Of a stretch of 64,000 nucleotides of DNA, positions 16,526 to 24,251 are shown piece after piece. Below the pieces are notes generated by a model. The model was not told the origin of the DNA and searched no databases. It worked only from the letters and a program-made list of their open reading frames with translations. Position 1 is the first letter of the stretch. Every line of letters starts with the position of its first letter. Position numbers and translations under genes: made by a program. The stretch spans positions 186,001-250,000 of the forward strand of contig NZ_ATVO01000006.1 of NCBI RefSeq assembly GCF_000420765.1, written 5' to 3'. This stretch comes from Sandarakinorhabdus limnophila DSM 17366. Its GTDB lineage: Bacteria; Pseudomonadota; Alphaproteobacteria; Sphingomonadales; Sphingomonadaceae.

Positions 16526-18076
16526 TTGATCGCCATCGTCCACCTGTGGCGGCTGTTGAAATGGGGCCGGCGGCTGGCGCGCAGTGGCGGGCTGCGTCCG
16601 TTTGAGGACCGGCGGCTGCCGTTTGCTGTACGGCTGCTGGCGAAAGTCGCGCGCTTCGGTACTGGCGCCCCCGCCACCCCCGATTTCGCTGCCGGCCTCG
16701 CCTCGGTTGGCCCCGCCGCCATCAAATTGGGCCAGGCGCTCGCCACCCGCCCCGATCTGATCGGATTGGAAGCTGCCACCGATCTGGCCCGCCTCCAGGA
16801 CGCCGTCCCCCCCGCCCCGTTCAGCACGATCGAGCCCATCCTGAACGGCATTTATGGCGGCGACTGGAAAACCCAGTTCCAGTCGATTGAACCCGAAGCG
16901 ATTGGTGCCGCCTCCATCGCCCAGGTCCACAAGGGCGTCACGTCGGATGGCCGCACCGTTGCCATCAAGCTGCTGCGCCCCGGCATCGAGGCCGAAGTGT
17001 CTTCGGCGCTGGCCACCTATGAATGGGGCGCCGGCCATATTGAAACACTGGGCGGCGAATTTGCCCGCCTGCGACCGCGCGCCGTTATTGCCACCTTCAA
17101 GAGCTGGATCGAAGCCGAGCTCGATCTGCGCCGCGAAGCCGCCAATGCGTCGGAATTGGGCGAGATCCTGGCCGGCGAGCCCGATTACATTGTGCCCGGC
17201 ATCGATTGGCAGCGCTCCACCCGGCGCGTGCTGGTGATCGACTGGATCGACGGCGTGAAGGTGTCGGACCGGGCCGCGCTGGCTGCGCTCGATATCGACC
17301 GGCCGGCGCTGGCGCGCGTGCTGGTCAACGGCTTCCTCGCCCAGGCCATCGCCAAGGGCTTCTTCCACGCCGATCTGCACCAGGGCAATCTGTTCGTGAT
17401 TCCGCCCGGCGTTGGCCGTGATGGGGGCATCGATCATGCCCGCATCGGCGTCATCGATTTCGGCATCATGGGCCGGATCAACCGCCGCGCGCGACTGTAT
17501 CTGGCCGAGATCCTGCACGGCCTCGTGACCGGCAATTATGCCCGTGTCGCCGAGATTCATTTCGAAGCCGGCTATGTGCCGCCGCACCACAATCCGGCGG
17601 CCTTTGCCACGGCGCTCCGCGCTGTCGGCGAGCCGATCCGCGGTCGCCAGGCGAAGGACATCGCCATCACCGATCTGCTCGAAGGCCTGTTCTCCATCAC
17701 CCGCAGCTTCGACATGCCGGTGCAGCCGCACCTGCTGCTGTTGCAGAAAACCATGGTGATGGTGGAAGGCGTCGCACTCACCATCGATCCGCACGTCAAT
17801 ATGTGGGAAGTGGCGGAGCCTTATGTTCGCAACTGGGTGCGCGACGAGATGGGTCCGGAAGCGGTGATCGCCGACCGGCTGGTGCTGAACGCCCGCGCGC
17901 TCAGCCAGTTGCCGCGCATCTTCCGCCAGTGGGTCGCCGAAAATCCCATGCCCGGCGCCGCCCCGCCGCAAGCGCCACTGCCGCCGCTGCCGGAGAAGAG
18001 CGTTGGCGGCTGGTCGACGCCCTGGCTACTGCTGGCGGCCGGGCTGGGCGCGGCTGCGGCTGTTTTGCTGAGCTGA
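16526..18076 (+). CDS. ubiB: UbiB/ADCK-family atypical kinase for ubiquinone biosynthesis
   Basis: A 516-residue membrane-associated protein needed for ubiquinone synthesis. The ADCK signatures are visible: KLGQALATRPDLIG (67-80), the A-rich loop AIGAASIAQVHKG (125-137) in place of a P-loop, VAIKLLRPG, FHADLHQGNLF and VIDFGIMGR. The C-terminal 20 residues (STPWLLLAAGLGAAAAVLLS) form a transmembrane anchor. The start is TTG, with GGAAGG 6 bases upstream, immediately after ubiE. purS follows after 52 bases. Confidence 0.95.
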   Translation: MIAIVHLWRLLKWGRRLARSGGLRPFEDRRLPFAVRLLAKVARFGTGAPATPDFAAGLASVGPAAIKLGQALATRPDLIGLEAATDLARLQDAVPPAPFSTIEPILNGIYGGDWKTQFQSIEPEAIGAASIAQVHKGVTSDGRTVAIKLLRPGIEAEVSSALATYEWGAGHIETLGGEFARLRPRAVIATFKSWIEAELDLRREAANASELGEILAGEPDYIVPGIDWQRSTRRVLVIDWIDGVKVSDRAALAALDIDRPALARVLVNGFLAQAIAKGFFHADLHQGNLFVIPPGVGRDGGIDHARIGVIDFGIMGRINRRARLYLAEILHGLVTGNYARVAEIHFEAGYVPPHHNPAAFATALRAVGEPIRGRQAKDIAITDLLEGLFSITRSFDMPVQPHLLLLQKTMVMVEGVALTIDPHVNMWEVAEPYVRNWVRDEMGPEAVIADRLVLNARALSQLPRIFRQWVAENPMPGAAPPQAPLPPLPEKSVGGWSTPWLLLAAGLGAAAAVLLS

Positions 18077-18128
18077 AATCAGCCTCCACCGCTTGCACCC
18101 CGCGCGCGTTCAGCCTATGGCCGCGCCC

Positions 18129-18359
18129 ATGAAAGCCACCGTCACCGTCACCCTGAAAAATGGCGTGCTCGACCCGCAGGGCCGGGCCATCGAATCGGCC
18201 CTGAAAGGGCTGGGTTTCGAAGGGGTGGGCGATGTCCGCGCCGGCAAGATCATCGAGCTGGAACTGGCCGACGGCACCAGCCGCGAAACGGTCGAAGCCA
18301 TGGCTCGCCAGCTGCTCGCCAACACCGTGATCGAGAATTTCCGGATCGAAATGCCGTGA
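18129..18359 (+). CDS. purS: Phosphoribosylformylglycinamidine synthase subunit PurS
   Basis: A 76-residue small subunit of the three-part FGAM synthase. The pattern [20 protein letters not shown], then [17 protein letters not shown] and [12 protein letters not shown], is typical of PurS. It shows the expected dimer-bridging ferredoxin-like fold. I chose the ATG at 18129 because family members begin right at this strand; an ATG four codons upstream is possible. purQ overlaps it by 4 bases. purL, the large subunit, is 8.4 kb downstream and not in this operon. Confidence 0.95.
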   Translation: MKATVTVTLKNGVLDPQGRAIESALKGLGFEGVGDVRAGKIIELELADGTSRETVEAMARQLLANTVIENFRIEMP

Positions 18360-19021
18360 AGGCCGCGGTCATCGTCTTCCCCGGTTCCAACTGCGATCGG
18401 GATCTGGCCGATGCCATCACCAAGGTGACCGGCACCGCGCCCCAGATGGTGTGGCACGCCGAAACCAGCCTGCCCGAAGGCCTTGATTTCATCGGCATCC
18501 CCGGCGGCTTTTCCTATGGCGATTATCTGCGCTCCGGCGCCATGGCGGCGCGCTCGCCGGTGATGCAGGCCGTGGTCCAGGCAGCCGGCGAAGGCCGCAC
18601 GGTGCTGGGCATCTGCAACGGCTTCCAGGTGCTCACCGAAACCGGCCTGCTGCCCGGCGCCTTGATGCGCAACGCCGGCCTCAACTTCGTCTGCCGCGAA
18701 GTCCGGCTCGAAGTGGTCAACAGCCAGTCCATCTTCACCAGCCGCTATGCCGCCGGCGAAACGGTGACCATCCCCGTCGCCCACCACGACGGCAATTATT
18801 TCGCCGACGAAGACACGCTGAACCGCCTTGAAGGCGAAGGCCGCGTCGCCTTTCGCTACGCCGAACCCGTCAACGGCTCGGCCCGCGCCATCGCCGGCAT
18901 TCTCAACGACGCCGGCAACGTGCTCGGCATGATGCCCCACCCGGAACGGCTGATCGAAGACCCCCAGGGCGGTACCGATGGCCGGCGGATGTTCGAAGCG
19001 GTTCAGGCCGCGCTGGGTTAA
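18356..19021 (+). CDS. purQ: Phosphoribosylformylglycinamidine synthase subunit PurQ (glutaminase)
   Basis: A 221-residue class-I glutamine amidotransferase subunit that supplies ammonia to PurL in purine synthesis. It has [15 protein letters not shown] (47-61), the nucleophile C87 in GICNGFQ, and MMPHPERL with the catalytic His-Glu pair near the C-terminus. The start is GTG overlapping the purS stop, so it is coupled to purS. A REP-like inverted repeat follows immediately after the stop. Confidence 0.97.
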   Translation: MKAAVIVFPGSNCDRDLADAITKVTGTAPQMVWHAETSLPEGLDFIGIPGGFSYGDYLRSGAMAARSPVMQAVVQAAGEGRTVLGICNGFQVLTETGLLPGALMRNAGLNFVCREVRLEVVNSQSIFTSRYAAGETVTIPVAHHDGNYFADEDTLNRLEGEGRVAFRYAEPVNGSARAIAGILNDAGNVLGMMPHPERLIEDPQGGTDGRRMFEAVQAALG

Positions 19022-19028
19022 GCCCAAC

Positions 19029-19166
19029 GGGGCCTCCGGCGGGCAGGGACTCGTCCCTGCACCCGTTCGTTATCAGTCGCGCCTCTCCCACCAGCGCCCA
19101 TCTTGCAGGCGTAGGCCAAAAAAACAAACGGGTGCAGGGTCTGCGACCCTGCCCGCCGGAGGCCCT
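19029..19166. repeat. REP/BIME-like pair of inverted repeats with inner hairpins
   Basis: Two arms of about 43 bases, 19029-19071 and 19123-19166, are near-perfect reverse complements (shared GCCTCCGGCGGGCAGGG and CCCTGCACCCGTT blocks). Each arm holds its own small hairpin, GCAGGGA-CTCG-TCCCTGC or GCAGGGT-CTGC-ACCCTGC type, with different loops but kept pairing. This compensatory change suggests a conserved structured element. It fills most of the gap between purQ and the exported MBL hydrolase and may also stop transcription after purQ. Confidence 0.75.
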
Positions 19167-19220
19167 ATTTCCGCTTGTCTCTGCCGCCGCGCTCCCGCAC
19201 CGTGGCGGCGGGAGGCCACC

Positions 19221-20144
19221 ATGCACACACGTCGTCAGATGCTCGCGCTCGCTGGCGCAGCCACCTTGATTCCGCACGGTCTGCGCGCCCAGCCGCTGCC
19301 TGATCAGCTCGTGCTGCTCGGCACCGGCGGCGGCCCGACTCCGAAAGCCTTGCGGGCTGCGCCGAGCATGGCGTTGATGATTGGCGGGCAACTCCACATC
19401 ATTGATGCCGGCAATGGCGTGGCGCGGCAGGCGGCGTTGGCGGGGTTGCCGCTGAAGAATCTGGCGCAGATGTGGATCACGCATCTGCACAATGATCATG
19501 TGGCCGATGCCTTCACCCTGCCGTGGCTGGCGTGGAGTGGGGCGTTGACCACGCCGGTGACGGTGCATGGGCCGCGGGGCATGAAGCAGATGGCGCGGGA
19601 TTGGCTGCGCTTTGCGCGCGTGGATATCGAGACGCGCATGGCGGATGAAGGCCGGCCGGATTTGCGCAAGATGATCAGCGTGGCCGAAGTCGCACCGGGC
19701 GTATTGCTGGAAAGTGCGGGCCTGAAGGTGACGGCGGCGCGGGTGGAGCATCCGCCGTTGGTTGACAGCTTCGCCTATCGCTTTGACTGGGCGGGCAAAT
19801 CGGTGGTGTGGTCGGGCGATACGCGGCCGTGCCAAGCGCTGATCGATCTGGCGCGGGGGGCGGATTTCCTGGTGCAGGAAGTGATGTATCTGCCGGCGAT
19901 GGAGCGGCTGATTGCCTCTGAATCGAATGCGCCAACCTTGCGCGCGCATCTGCTGGCCAGCCACACGTTGGCGGAACAGGCTGGCGAGATCGCGGCGGCG
20001 GCGGGCGTGAAGACGCTGGTGCTCAGCCATTTCGTGCCGGGCGGCGATGCCAGCGTGACCGATGACATGTGGCAGACGGCGGCTGCCAAGGCGTTTGCAG
20101 GCCGCATCATCGTTGGCCGCGATTTGTTGCGCCTGATGCTGTGA
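19221..20144 (+). CDS. Exported MBL-fold metallo-hydrolase
   Basis: A 307-residue zinc hydrolase of the metallo-beta-lactamase fold, RNase Z / arylsulfatase-like subgroup. The metal motif THLHNDH (87-93) is present, with VWSGDTRP and VLSHFVPG providing later ligands. The N-terminus MHTRRQMLALAGAATLIPHG with an RR pair looks like a Tat signal, so it is probably periplasmic. A GGGAGG ribosome binding site supports the ATG at 19221. The substrate is unknown. Export argues against an RNA-processing role despite the fold. Confidence 0.85.
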   Translation: MHTRRQMLALAGAATLIPHGLRAQPLPDQLVLLGTGGGPTPKALRAAPSMALMIGGQLHIIDAGNGVARQAALAGLPLKNLAQMWITHLHNDHVADAFTLPWLAWSGALTTPVTVHGPRGMKQMARDWLRFARVDIETRMADEGRPDLRKMISVAEVAPGVLLESAGLKVTAARVEHPPLVDSFAYRFDWAGKSVVWSGDTRPCQALIDLARGADFLVQEVMYLPAMERLIASESNAPTLRAHLLASHTLAEQAGEIAAAAGVKTLVLSHFVPGGDASVTDDMWQTAAAKAFAGRIIVGRDLLRLML

Positions 20145-20311
20145 TGGCGGCGCTGCCGGTGGGTGGCGGGGTCTGATTGGAAATCCATTCTTAACGGCTG
20201 CGATTCTCCCGGTTTGCGTCAGGAGATGCGTCCATCCTGGTGCGAATCTCCGCCGGGGTGGGCAGACGTGTTTTGCAAAATCAACAGCTTGGCGGAATCG
20301 ACGCCAAGGGC

Positions 20312-20365
20312 TTGCCGGAAACGCAATCTTTGCTTAATAATATTGAAAGGAACGTGTATTGTTCC
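20312..20365 (+). promoter_or_regulatory. Promoter with inverted repeat at the start site, before small membrane protein gene
   Basis: TTGCCG (20312-20317) and TAATAA (20335-20340) are 17 bases apart, a good sigma-70-type pair. GGAAC-N7-GTTCC (20349-20365) is an inverted repeat at the expected start site, a place for a repressor. Its inner part is GAAC-N7-GTTC, which has the spacing of an alphaproteobacterial LexA box but inverted rather than direct half-sites, so LexA control is only a possibility. Confidence 0.45.
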
Positions 20366-20390
20366 TCGGTTCAGGGAGGCTTAGACGCAG

Positions 20391-20681
20391 ATGGCCAGTG
20401 TCCCACATGACGTGCTCGCGACTGGCAACAGGCTTTCGGGGAAAACGACCGTGTACAGCCCGGCCCTCAGCGTTACCGCTCCCCCCGCGCCGATGTCGCT
20501 GGCTGGCATTGCTCTGATGCCGCTGATGGCGGTGATCTGGCTGGTGATGGCCGCTGTGTCCGTTGTGATGCTGGCAGCGATGCTTGTGATTGATGCCGGC
20601 GCCTTCCTGGCGCGCGGTGGCCGCCCGAACCCGGCGCAGACAACCCGTCGCCGCATCGCGCTGATGCCCAGCCTGTTCTGA
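20391..20681 (+). CDS. Small membrane protein, unknown function
   Basis: A 96-residue product I do not recognise. The middle (about 36-72) is a long hydrophobic stretch, SLAGIALMPLMAVIWLVMAA and onward, enough for one long or two short membrane helices, followed by a basic tail with TTRRR. A good promoter is 50-80 bases upstream and a GGGAGG lies 11 bases before the ATG, a little far. The preceding 246 bases hold no other gene. It might be an envelope or division-related small protein; there is no sequence evidence for a specific role. Confidence 0.5.
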   Translation: MASVPHDVLATGNRLSGKTTVYSPALSVTAPPAPMSLAGIALMPLMAVIWLVMAAVSVVMLAAMLVIDAGAFLARGGRPNPAQTTRRRIALMPSLF

Positions 20682-20724
20682 CATCAGCCGGTTTTCAGGC
20701 CGCCATTTTTCACATCGCCCGTGT

Positions 20725-21519
20725 TCACACCTTCGTCTTGAACGGGGTGAAATCCGTGCCGGTGTCATAGACATCCAGGCCTTCGACGGCCTTGAACCAC
20801 GCCACCACGCGATAGGTGACGGGCGTGAGCAGCGCTTCCCACAGGACCTTGAGCGCATAGTTGGTGGCCATCACGCTGAACACCAGCGCCGGTTCCCAGA
20901 TCCCCCAGAAGGCCAGCGGATAAAAGATCAGGCTGTCCACGCCCTGCCCAACCACGGTCGAGCCGATGGTTCGCGTCCACAACATGCGGCCGTTGGTGAG
21001 CAGTTTCATGCGGGCGAGGACGAAGGCATTGGCCATTTCACCGGCCCAGAAGGCCAAGATGGAAGCCAGGAAGATGCGCGGAACCTGACCGAACACCTCG
21101 GCCAGTGCGGCCTGGCCTTTCCAGCTCGGATCGGGCGGCAATGAGACCACGACAAAGCTCATGGTGGCAGCGAAGATCGAGGCGGCAAAACCCACCCACA
21201 CCACGCGCCTGGCCCGGGCATAGCCATAGACTTCGGTGAGCACGTCGCCGAGCACATAGGAGAGCGGGAAGAACAATATGCCGGCCCCGAACGTGACCGT
21301 GCCCCAGATCGGTACGTCCACCTGCGCCGGCTTGCTCGCACCGATCAGGTTGGAACAGATCAGGATGACGGCAAAGGCCGCCATGCAGAAATCATAATAG
21401 CGCAATTGCCGGCCGGCCAGCGCATCGGCCGCCACAGCGCGAACGCCAGTGGGTTCATGGGCGGCGGCTGCGTCCAGCAGGGCCTTGGCTTCGGGATCCA
21501 TCGACATGAACTGCACCAT
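20725..21519 (-). CDS. yhhQ: Queuosine precursor transporter (YhhQ family)
   Basis: A 264-residue inner-membrane protein with about six helices. The family features are the ICSNLIGASKP segment, FPLSYVLGDVLTEVYGYARARRVVW, IGSTVVGQGVDSLIFYPLAF and NYALKVLWEALLTPVTY. Members take up preQ0/preQ1 for queuosine tRNA modification. The N-terminal 40 residues are a soluble extension, so a later start is possible. It is divergent from the SOS-regulated polymerase gene. No preQ1 riboswitch was seen before it. Confidence 0.9.
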   Translation of the reverse strand: MVQFMSMDPEAKALLDAAAAHEPTGVRAVAADALAGRQLRYYDFCMAAFAVILICSNLIGASKPAQVDVPIWGTVTFGAGILFFPLSYVLGDVLTEVYGYARARRVVWVGFAASIFAATMSFVVVSLPPDPSWKGQAALAEVFGQVPRIFLASILAFWAGEMANAFVLARMKLLTNGRMLWTRTIGSTVVGQGVDSLIFYPLAFWGIWEPALVFSVMATNYALKVLWEALLTPVTYRVVAWFKAVEGLDVYDTGTDFTPFKTKV

Positions 21520-21565
21520 AGGCGGCCCGTCTGGCCGGCGGAAGGTGCCGGATGACGCAGCTTAT

Positions 21566-21594
21566 TTGTTCACTTTTCGTTCTATTTGTGTTAT
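21566..21594 (+). promoter_or_regulatory. SOS promoter with LexA box, Y-family polymerase gene
   Basis: The LexA box GTTC-ACTTTTC-GTTC (21568-21582) matches the alphaproteobacterial consensus GTTC-N7-GTTC exactly. It lies inside a promoter: TTGTTC (21566-21571), 17 bases, TGTTAT (21589-21594). LexA bound here would cover the -35 and spacer. The start codon at 21604 is so near that the mRNA should have almost no leader. Confidence 0.8.
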
Positions 21595-21603
21595 CCGAGA
21601 ATA

Positions 21604-22872
21604 ATGGCTGATTCGCTGCCTCTGCGTTGGCTCTACCTCGATCTCAACAGCTATTTCGCCAGCGTTGAGCAGCAGATGAACCCGGCCCTGCGCGGCCGGC
21701 CGGTGGTGGTGGCGCCGGTGATGACCGACAGCACCAGCGCAATTGCGGCAAGTTACGAGGCGAAAGCATATGGCATCCGCACCGGCACCAAGATCTGGCA
21801 GGCGAAAGCCATGTGCCGCGATGTCGTGATCGTGCCCGGCCGCCATGATGATTATGTGCGTTTTCACCACAAGGTGATCGACGAAGTGAACCGGCACGTC
21901 CCGGTGACCAACATCTGTTCCATCGACGAGGTGGCGTGCCGCCTGATGGACAACGAGAACAGCCCGGCCGCGGTTGCCGCCCTCGCAACGGCGATCAAGG
22001 CCGGGCTGAACGCCAATGTGGGCGAATGCCTCACCGCCTCCATTGGCGTTGCCTCCAACCGGCTGCTGGCCAAGATGGCAGCCGACATGAAGAAGCCCGA
22101 CGGGCTGACCATTCTGACCGAGGATATACGCCGCGCCCGGCTGGAGCGGTTGCCGCTTTCGGACATTCCCGGCGTGGGCCGGGCGATGGAAAAGCGGCTG
22201 GCCGCAGCCGGTCTGGTGACGATGGCGCAATTGCTGGCGATGAGCCCGGCCCAGGCGCGCGGGGCTTGGGGCAGCGTGTGGGGGGAACGGCTGCACCGGC
22301 AGTTGCAGGGGCACGAAGTGGCCGATGTGGAAACCCAGCGGCGCAGCATCGGCCACAGCCATGTGCTGGGGCCGGAGAAGCGCCAACTGCCGGTGGCGCG
22401 GCTGGTGGCGCGACGGCTGGTGATGAAGGCCGGCACCCGCCTGCGCCGCGCCGACAGCCGCGCCGGATGGCTGGGCCTGTTCGTGAAGGGCGAGGTGCGC
22501 GGCACGAAATGGAAAGCCGGGGTGAAGCTGGGCCAGGTGATGGATTCGATCAGCCTGGTCGAAGCGATGGAGGGCCTGTGGGCGCGCATGGCGGCGGAAT
22601 TCCCGCATCGCCGCTTGTTGCAGGTGGGCGTAGTTCTGGCCGAACTGACTCCGGCCAACGCCGCGCAGGCCGATCTGTTTGATTCAAACGCGCTGCTGTG
22701 CGCCCGCACCGATGCAAAGCGGCTGGCGTTGAGCGAAGCGATGGACCGGATGAACCAGCGTTTCGGCCGCGATGCCGTCACCCTGGGCCACCATGACGGT
22801 GGCGCCACACGGTCGCGCGGGCCGGCGATTGCCTTCACCCGCATCCCGGAACTAGCAGAGTTCCACGAATAA
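21604..22872 (+). CDS. Y-family DNA polymerase (DinB/Pol IV-like)
   Basis: A 422-residue translesion polymerase. The catalytic acids are kept: D13 in YLDLNSYFASVEQ and D108-E109 in SIDEV, so it is not the inactive ImuB type. The finger region SYEAKAYGIRTGT, the KMAADMKKPDG palm segment, and the helix-hairpin-helix LSDIPGVGRAMEKRL are visible. It differs from canonical DinB in SIDEVACRL instead of SIDEAFLDL, which marks it as a divergent branch. A LexA box overlaps its promoter. There is no imuA or dnaE2 beside it. It converges with hemN, 6 bases apart. Confidence 0.9.
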   Translation: MADSLPLRWLYLDLNSYFASVEQQMNPALRGRPVVVAPVMTDSTSAIAASYEAKAYGIRTGTKIWQAKAMCRDVVIVPGRHDDYVRFHHKVIDEVNRHVPVTNICSIDEVACRLMDNENSPAAVAALATAIKAGLNANVGECLTASIGVASNRLLAKMAADMKKPDGLTILTEDIRRARLERLPLSDIPGVGRAMEKRLAAAGLVTMAQLLAMSPAQARGAWGSVWGERLHRQLQGHEVADVETQRRSIGHSHVLGPEKRQLPVARLVARRLVMKAGTRLRRADSRAGWLGLFVKGEVRGTKWKAGVKLGQVMDSISLVEAMEGLWARMAAEFPHRRLLQVGVVLAELTPANAAQADLFDSNALLCARTDAKRLALSEAMDRMNQRFGRDAVTLGHHDGGATRSRGPAIAFTRIPELAEFHE

Positions 22873-22878
22873 ACGGGA

Positions 22879-24186
22879 TCACACCGCCTTTGAATGGCGC
22901 TGCGGGGCCTTCAGATGCGCATCGAAGGCCGATGCGATCAGCCGCGCATAGGGCCAGCCATCGGGCGTGAGCGCCACCTGCCGGCCATGCAGCCGCACCA
23001 ATCCGCGCGCCGCGTGCCTTGCGAGTTGGGGCAGCGCGTCGGCCAGCGGTTCCGGAACATCCACCATGCCATCACACAACAGGCGGGCAATCACGTCACT
23101 GCGTTGGGCATCATCGGCGTTCACCGCCACACCGCGCGTGCCGGCCAGCTGCCCGGCGTTCACGGCGGCCTCCCACTGACCCAGATGCTTTTCATTCTGC
23201 ACGATCAGGCCAGAGAACTGGCTGATCGCGGTCGCCCCCAGCCCGATCACGGCCTCGCCGGCCTGCGTGGCATAACCCTGGAAATTGCGGATCATCTCGC
23301 CATCCGCTGCGGCCCGGGCCAGGCTGTCATCCGGCAGCGCAAAATGATCGAAACCGATGGCGGCATAGCCTGCCGCCGTGAACAGCCGGTGGGCCGCCTT
23401 GCTCATGGCAAAACGCGCCGCGGCACCCGGCAGATCGAGATCAGAGATCATCCGCTGACGGGCAATGGCCGACGGCATGTGGGCATAACCGAACACTGCC
23501 ACCCGGTCGGGTTTCAGCAGCAATGCCTGTTCGATGGTTTCGGTGAGATCGACAACGCTCTGGCCGGGCAAGCCATACATCAGGTCGAAATTGATCGCCT
23601 TGATGCCGGCTCCGCGGAACTGGTCCACGGCGGTCATGATGGTGTCGAGGGGTTGGATGCGGTTGATGAGTTTCTGCAGGTGCGGCGCGAACGTCTGCAC
23701 ACCCAGGCTGATGCGGTTGACGCCGGCAGCCGACAGCACCTTGGCATCGCCCGGTTGTATGGCGCGCGGATCAAGCTCCATGGCGATTTCGGCGCCGTCT
23801 GCCACGTCGAACTGGGCGCGCAACGCCGCGATGATGCGGGCCAGCACGGGCGCGGCCAAAGCGTTGGGACTGCCGCCGCCAAACTGCACGGCGATCACCC
23901 GGCCCTTCATCAGGCTGGCCGCCGTGGCGATTTCGGCCAGCAGCGCCTTTTCATAGCGCTTCAGCCGGTCATTGGCGGCCACGCCGGTGTTGCAGCCGCA
24001 ATACCAGCAGATCTGCCGGCAGAACGGCACATGGAGATAAAGCGACACCGGCGCACCCGCAGGGATGGCGGCGAGCGCCTGGCCCTGCTCGCCCGCGCCC
24101 ACGCCTTCGTGGAATTGCGCTGCCGTGGGGTAGCTGGTGTAGCGCGGCACGGGCTGCGCGGCGAGATCGGGATGGAATATAGCCAT
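22879..24186 (-). CDS. hemN: Oxygen-independent coproporphyrinogen III dehydrogenase HemN
   Basis: A 435-residue radical-SAM enzyme for anaerobic heme synthesis. The N-terminal PRYTSYPTAAQF motif and the cluster motif C56-x3-C60-x2-C63 in CRQICWYCGC, with the fourth HemN-type cysteine at 65, are present. QFGGGSPNAL and NRISLGVQTF follow, and the HemN-type C-terminal domain is complete, so this is true HemN rather than the HemW homolog. A perfect FNR/FixK-type box is 36 bases before the ATG, consistent with low-oxygen induction. It lies downstream of NDH-2 on the same strand. Confidence 0.95.
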   Translation of the reverse strand: MAIFHPDLAAQPVPRYTSYPTAAQFHEGVGAGEQGQALAAIPAGAPVSLYLHVPFCRQICWYCGCNTGVAANDRLKRYEKALLAEIATAASLMKGRVIAVQFGGGSPNALAAPVLARIIAALRAQFDVADGAEIAMELDPRAIQPGDAKVLSAAGVNRISLGVQTFAPHLQKLINRIQPLDTIMTAVDQFRGAGIKAINFDLMYGLPGQSVVDLTETIEQALLLKPDRVAVFGYAHMPSAIARQRMISDLDLPGAAARFAMSKAAHRLFTAAGYAAIGFDHFALPDDSLARAAADGEMIRNFQGYATQAGEAVIGLGATAISQFSGLIVQNEKHLGQWEAAVNAGQLAGTRGVAVNADDAQRSDVIARLLCDGMVDVPEPLADALPQLARHAARGLVRLHGRQVALTPDGWPYARLIASAFDAHLKAPQRHSKAV

Positions 24187-24221
24187 GGCGGGATTGTATG
24201 GCCGCCGTGGCTGTGCCGGCG

Positions 24222-24235
24222 TTGATCTGGATCAA
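24222..24235. promoter_or_regulatory. FNR/FixK-type box before hemN
   Basis: TTGAT-CTGG-ATCAA is a perfect match to the FNR/Anr/FixK palindrome TTGAT-N4-ATCAA. It is 36-49 bases before the hemN start codon and just after the NDH-2 stop, so it most likely activates hemN when oxygen is low. Confidence 0.8.
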
Positions 24236-24251
24236 TCCATAAGGGATGAAC

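Noticed and set aside
20144-20311. Riboswitch in the A/T-richer leader before the small membrane protein
   Set aside because: I looked for known riboswitch cores (cobalamin, TPP, SAM, preQ1, glycine) and saw none; only a promoter and an inverted repeat are supportable.
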